Assembly (NCBI RefSeq): GCF_013620825.1
Contig: NZ_NJIC01000049.1
Span: 51,060 to 115,059, forward strand
DNA: 64,000 bases
Reading direction: 5' to 3'
DNA from: Rhodanobacter sp. PCA2
GTDB taxonomy: Bacteria > Pseudomonadota > Gammaproteobacteria > Xanthomonadales > Rhodanobacteraceae
Shown piece after piece: positions 63,411 to 64,000 of this stretch; positions within the stretch are counted from its first letter, which is position 1; each line of letters opens with the position of its first letter. A program made the position numbers and the translations under genes. The notes under the pieces are model-generated. The model had not been told where the DNA came from. It did no database searches and saw only the letters and a program-made list of their open reading frames with translations.

Positions 63411-63596
63411 TCAGACCGGCAGGCTGTTCAGCGCGGTGCGCAGCCGCACCATGCGCGACTCCAGCCGCGGCTGCAGCATGGTGCGCTCGTTCTCGTCGCG
63501 CTCCTGCAGGGTGTCGATCGCCATCTCGATCCGGCCGATCTCGATCAGCAGGTCGTGGTGCGGGAAGAATTTCTCGAAATCGATGTTGATGCCCAT
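63411..63596 (-). CDS. Small protein of unknown function
   Basis: A 61-residue protein, MGINIDFEKFFPHHDLLIEI then EMAIDTLQERDENERTMLQP and an RMVRLRTALNSL helix. It looks like a charged, helical or coiled-coil cytoplasmic polypeptide. No family is recognised. GGAGG lies 8 bases before the ATG at 63596. The longer open frame up to 63785 lacks such a site and is not used. It is convergent with pepN, with the gap 63252-63410 holding only the palindrome at 63253-63270. Confidence 0.7.
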   Translation of the reverse strand: MGINIDFEKFFPHHDLLIEIGRIEMAIDTLQERDENERTMLQPRLESRMVRLRTALNSLPV

Positions 63597-63828
63597 GACG
63601 CCACCTCCAGGGTTTTCCGTTTGCAGGAGGGAATGCATGGGCCATGCCAGAGTGTGATATACATCACACGTCCATTCCGGCGGCTCGCCGAAACTGACAC
63701 GGTGCGTCAGCTGCTGCCATGGATCGGCAGAAAGTTCCGTTTCAGTCACCGCATGTTCACACACAGGCGGCGAATATCGCCCCACGGTCTGGTCGGAAAA
63801 CGGTCAGGCTCGCCAGATTTCACGGTTT

Positions 63829-63889
63829 CTGGCGCCCGGCAACACGGTCATCCTGGATTCCCCCTGTTCCTGAGACCGCCGGGCGCCAG
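63829..63889. ncRNA. Possible small structured RNA: 11-bp closing stem
   Basis: CTGGCGCCCGG (63829-63839) and CCGGGCGCCAG (63879-63889) close a 39-base interior; 11 bases later comes a terminator-like hairpin. A closed 60-mer followed by a terminator is the layout of a small RNA, but no known family (6S, SRP, tmRNA) matches by eye. Confidence 0.3.
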
Positions 63890-63900
63890 ATCTAAACAAG

Positions 63901-63924
63901 AGACCCCGCACGTGTGCGGGGTCT
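63901..63924. terminator. Strong hairpin terminator
   Basis: AGACCCCGCA (63901-63910) / TGCGGGGTCT (63915-63924) with a 4-base loop, followed by CTTCGTTTCC on the plus strand and CTTGTTTA on the minus strand. It could work both ways. Confidence 0.65.
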
Positions 63925-63958
63925 CTTCGTTTCCGGCGCCCGCCAACCCGGCGCGCGC

Positions 63959-63989
63959 AAAAAATGACGGCGCCCCGAAGGGCGCCGTC
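63959..63989 (-). terminator. Intrinsic terminator of a minus-strand gene beyond the window
   Basis: GACGGCGCCC (63966-63975) / GGGCGCCGTC (63980-63989) with loop CGAA. On the minus strand the hairpin is followed by ATTTTTTG, a textbook U-tract. The gene it ends must lie to the right of 64000. Confidence 0.8.
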
Positions 63990-64000
63990 CTGCTTCCTTC

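Larger units (their letters stand above)
63597..64000. other. Gene-free right end with three hairpins
   Basis: About 400 bases without a supported gene. Bases 63600-63780 contain the leader of the small minus-strand gene. Then follow an 11-bp inverted repeat, a strong terminator-like hairpin and a classical minus-strand terminator, all listed separately. Confidence 0.65.

Overview
The window is high-GC DNA (about 68-70% by eye) with the gene order and gene style of a gammaproteobacterium of the Xanthomonadales/Lysobacterales, most likely Rhodanobacteraceae (Rhodanobacter, Dyella, Luteibacter or a relative). Pointers are the leuD-leuB-ilvC-ilvG-ilvM-ilvA-ilvD order, a carbohydrate locus built on a TonB receptor plus a tryptophan-halogenase-like protein, and dispersed GTCAT..CCAGTG and GTTACTT..AAGTAAC hairpin repeats. 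The genus is inferred from gene content; no rRNA or tRNA gene was found. The first 80 or so bases are a poly-G contig end.

Layout. 0.2-9.7 kb: branched-chain amino acid synthesis (leuD, leuB, ilvC, a VOC gene, ilvG, ilvM, ilvA, ilvD), interrupted by three dispersed repeats. 9.7-14 kb: a VOC protein, a secreted protein, a ToxR/CadC-like membrane regulator with TPRs, and a lower-GC patch with a second VOC gene and a small membrane protein. 14-22.3 kb: a six-gene minus-strand operon (asparagine-synthase-like amidotransferase, acyl carrier protein, AMP-forming ligase, PrmC-like methyltransferase, NadE-like synthetase, GNAT), divergent from a polysaccharide deacetylase. This is the best candidate for an undescribed pathway, although its nadE-like gene carries a deletion/frameshift as sequenced. 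22.3-28.5 kb: ubiA, a TonB receptor coupled to a secreted PHP-type hydrolase, and comF. 28.5-33.6 kb: biotin genes bioB, bioF, trhO, bioH, bioC behind a 9-bp inverted repeat that resembles a biotin operator. 33.6-34.5 kb: a gene-free repeat mosaic.

34.5-52 kb: an RhtA-like exporter, then an alpha-glucan/maltooligosaccharide locus. It has a GH13 alpha-glucosidase, a divergent TonB receptor, a tryptophan-halogenase-like flavoprotein, a secreted GH13 amylase, a GH31 glucosidase, a six-hairpin glycosidase, an MFS sugar transporter, an esterase and a LacI-type repressor. Two identical 17-bp sites with an ATACGTAT core lie in the divergent promoter region and are the likely LacI operators. A strong terminator after the receptor gene should keep receptor mRNA above enzyme mRNA.

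52-64 kb: an M28 peptidase, an outer-membrane barrel, a secreted protein with an Arg/Pro/Asp/His-rich tail, tag, an EamA transporter, a fatty-acid-hydroxylase-type membrane protein, a Thr/Ser dehydratase overlapping an aldose epimerase, pepN and a 61-residue protein. The window closes with strong hairpins, including a terminator for a minus-strand gene beyond the right edge.
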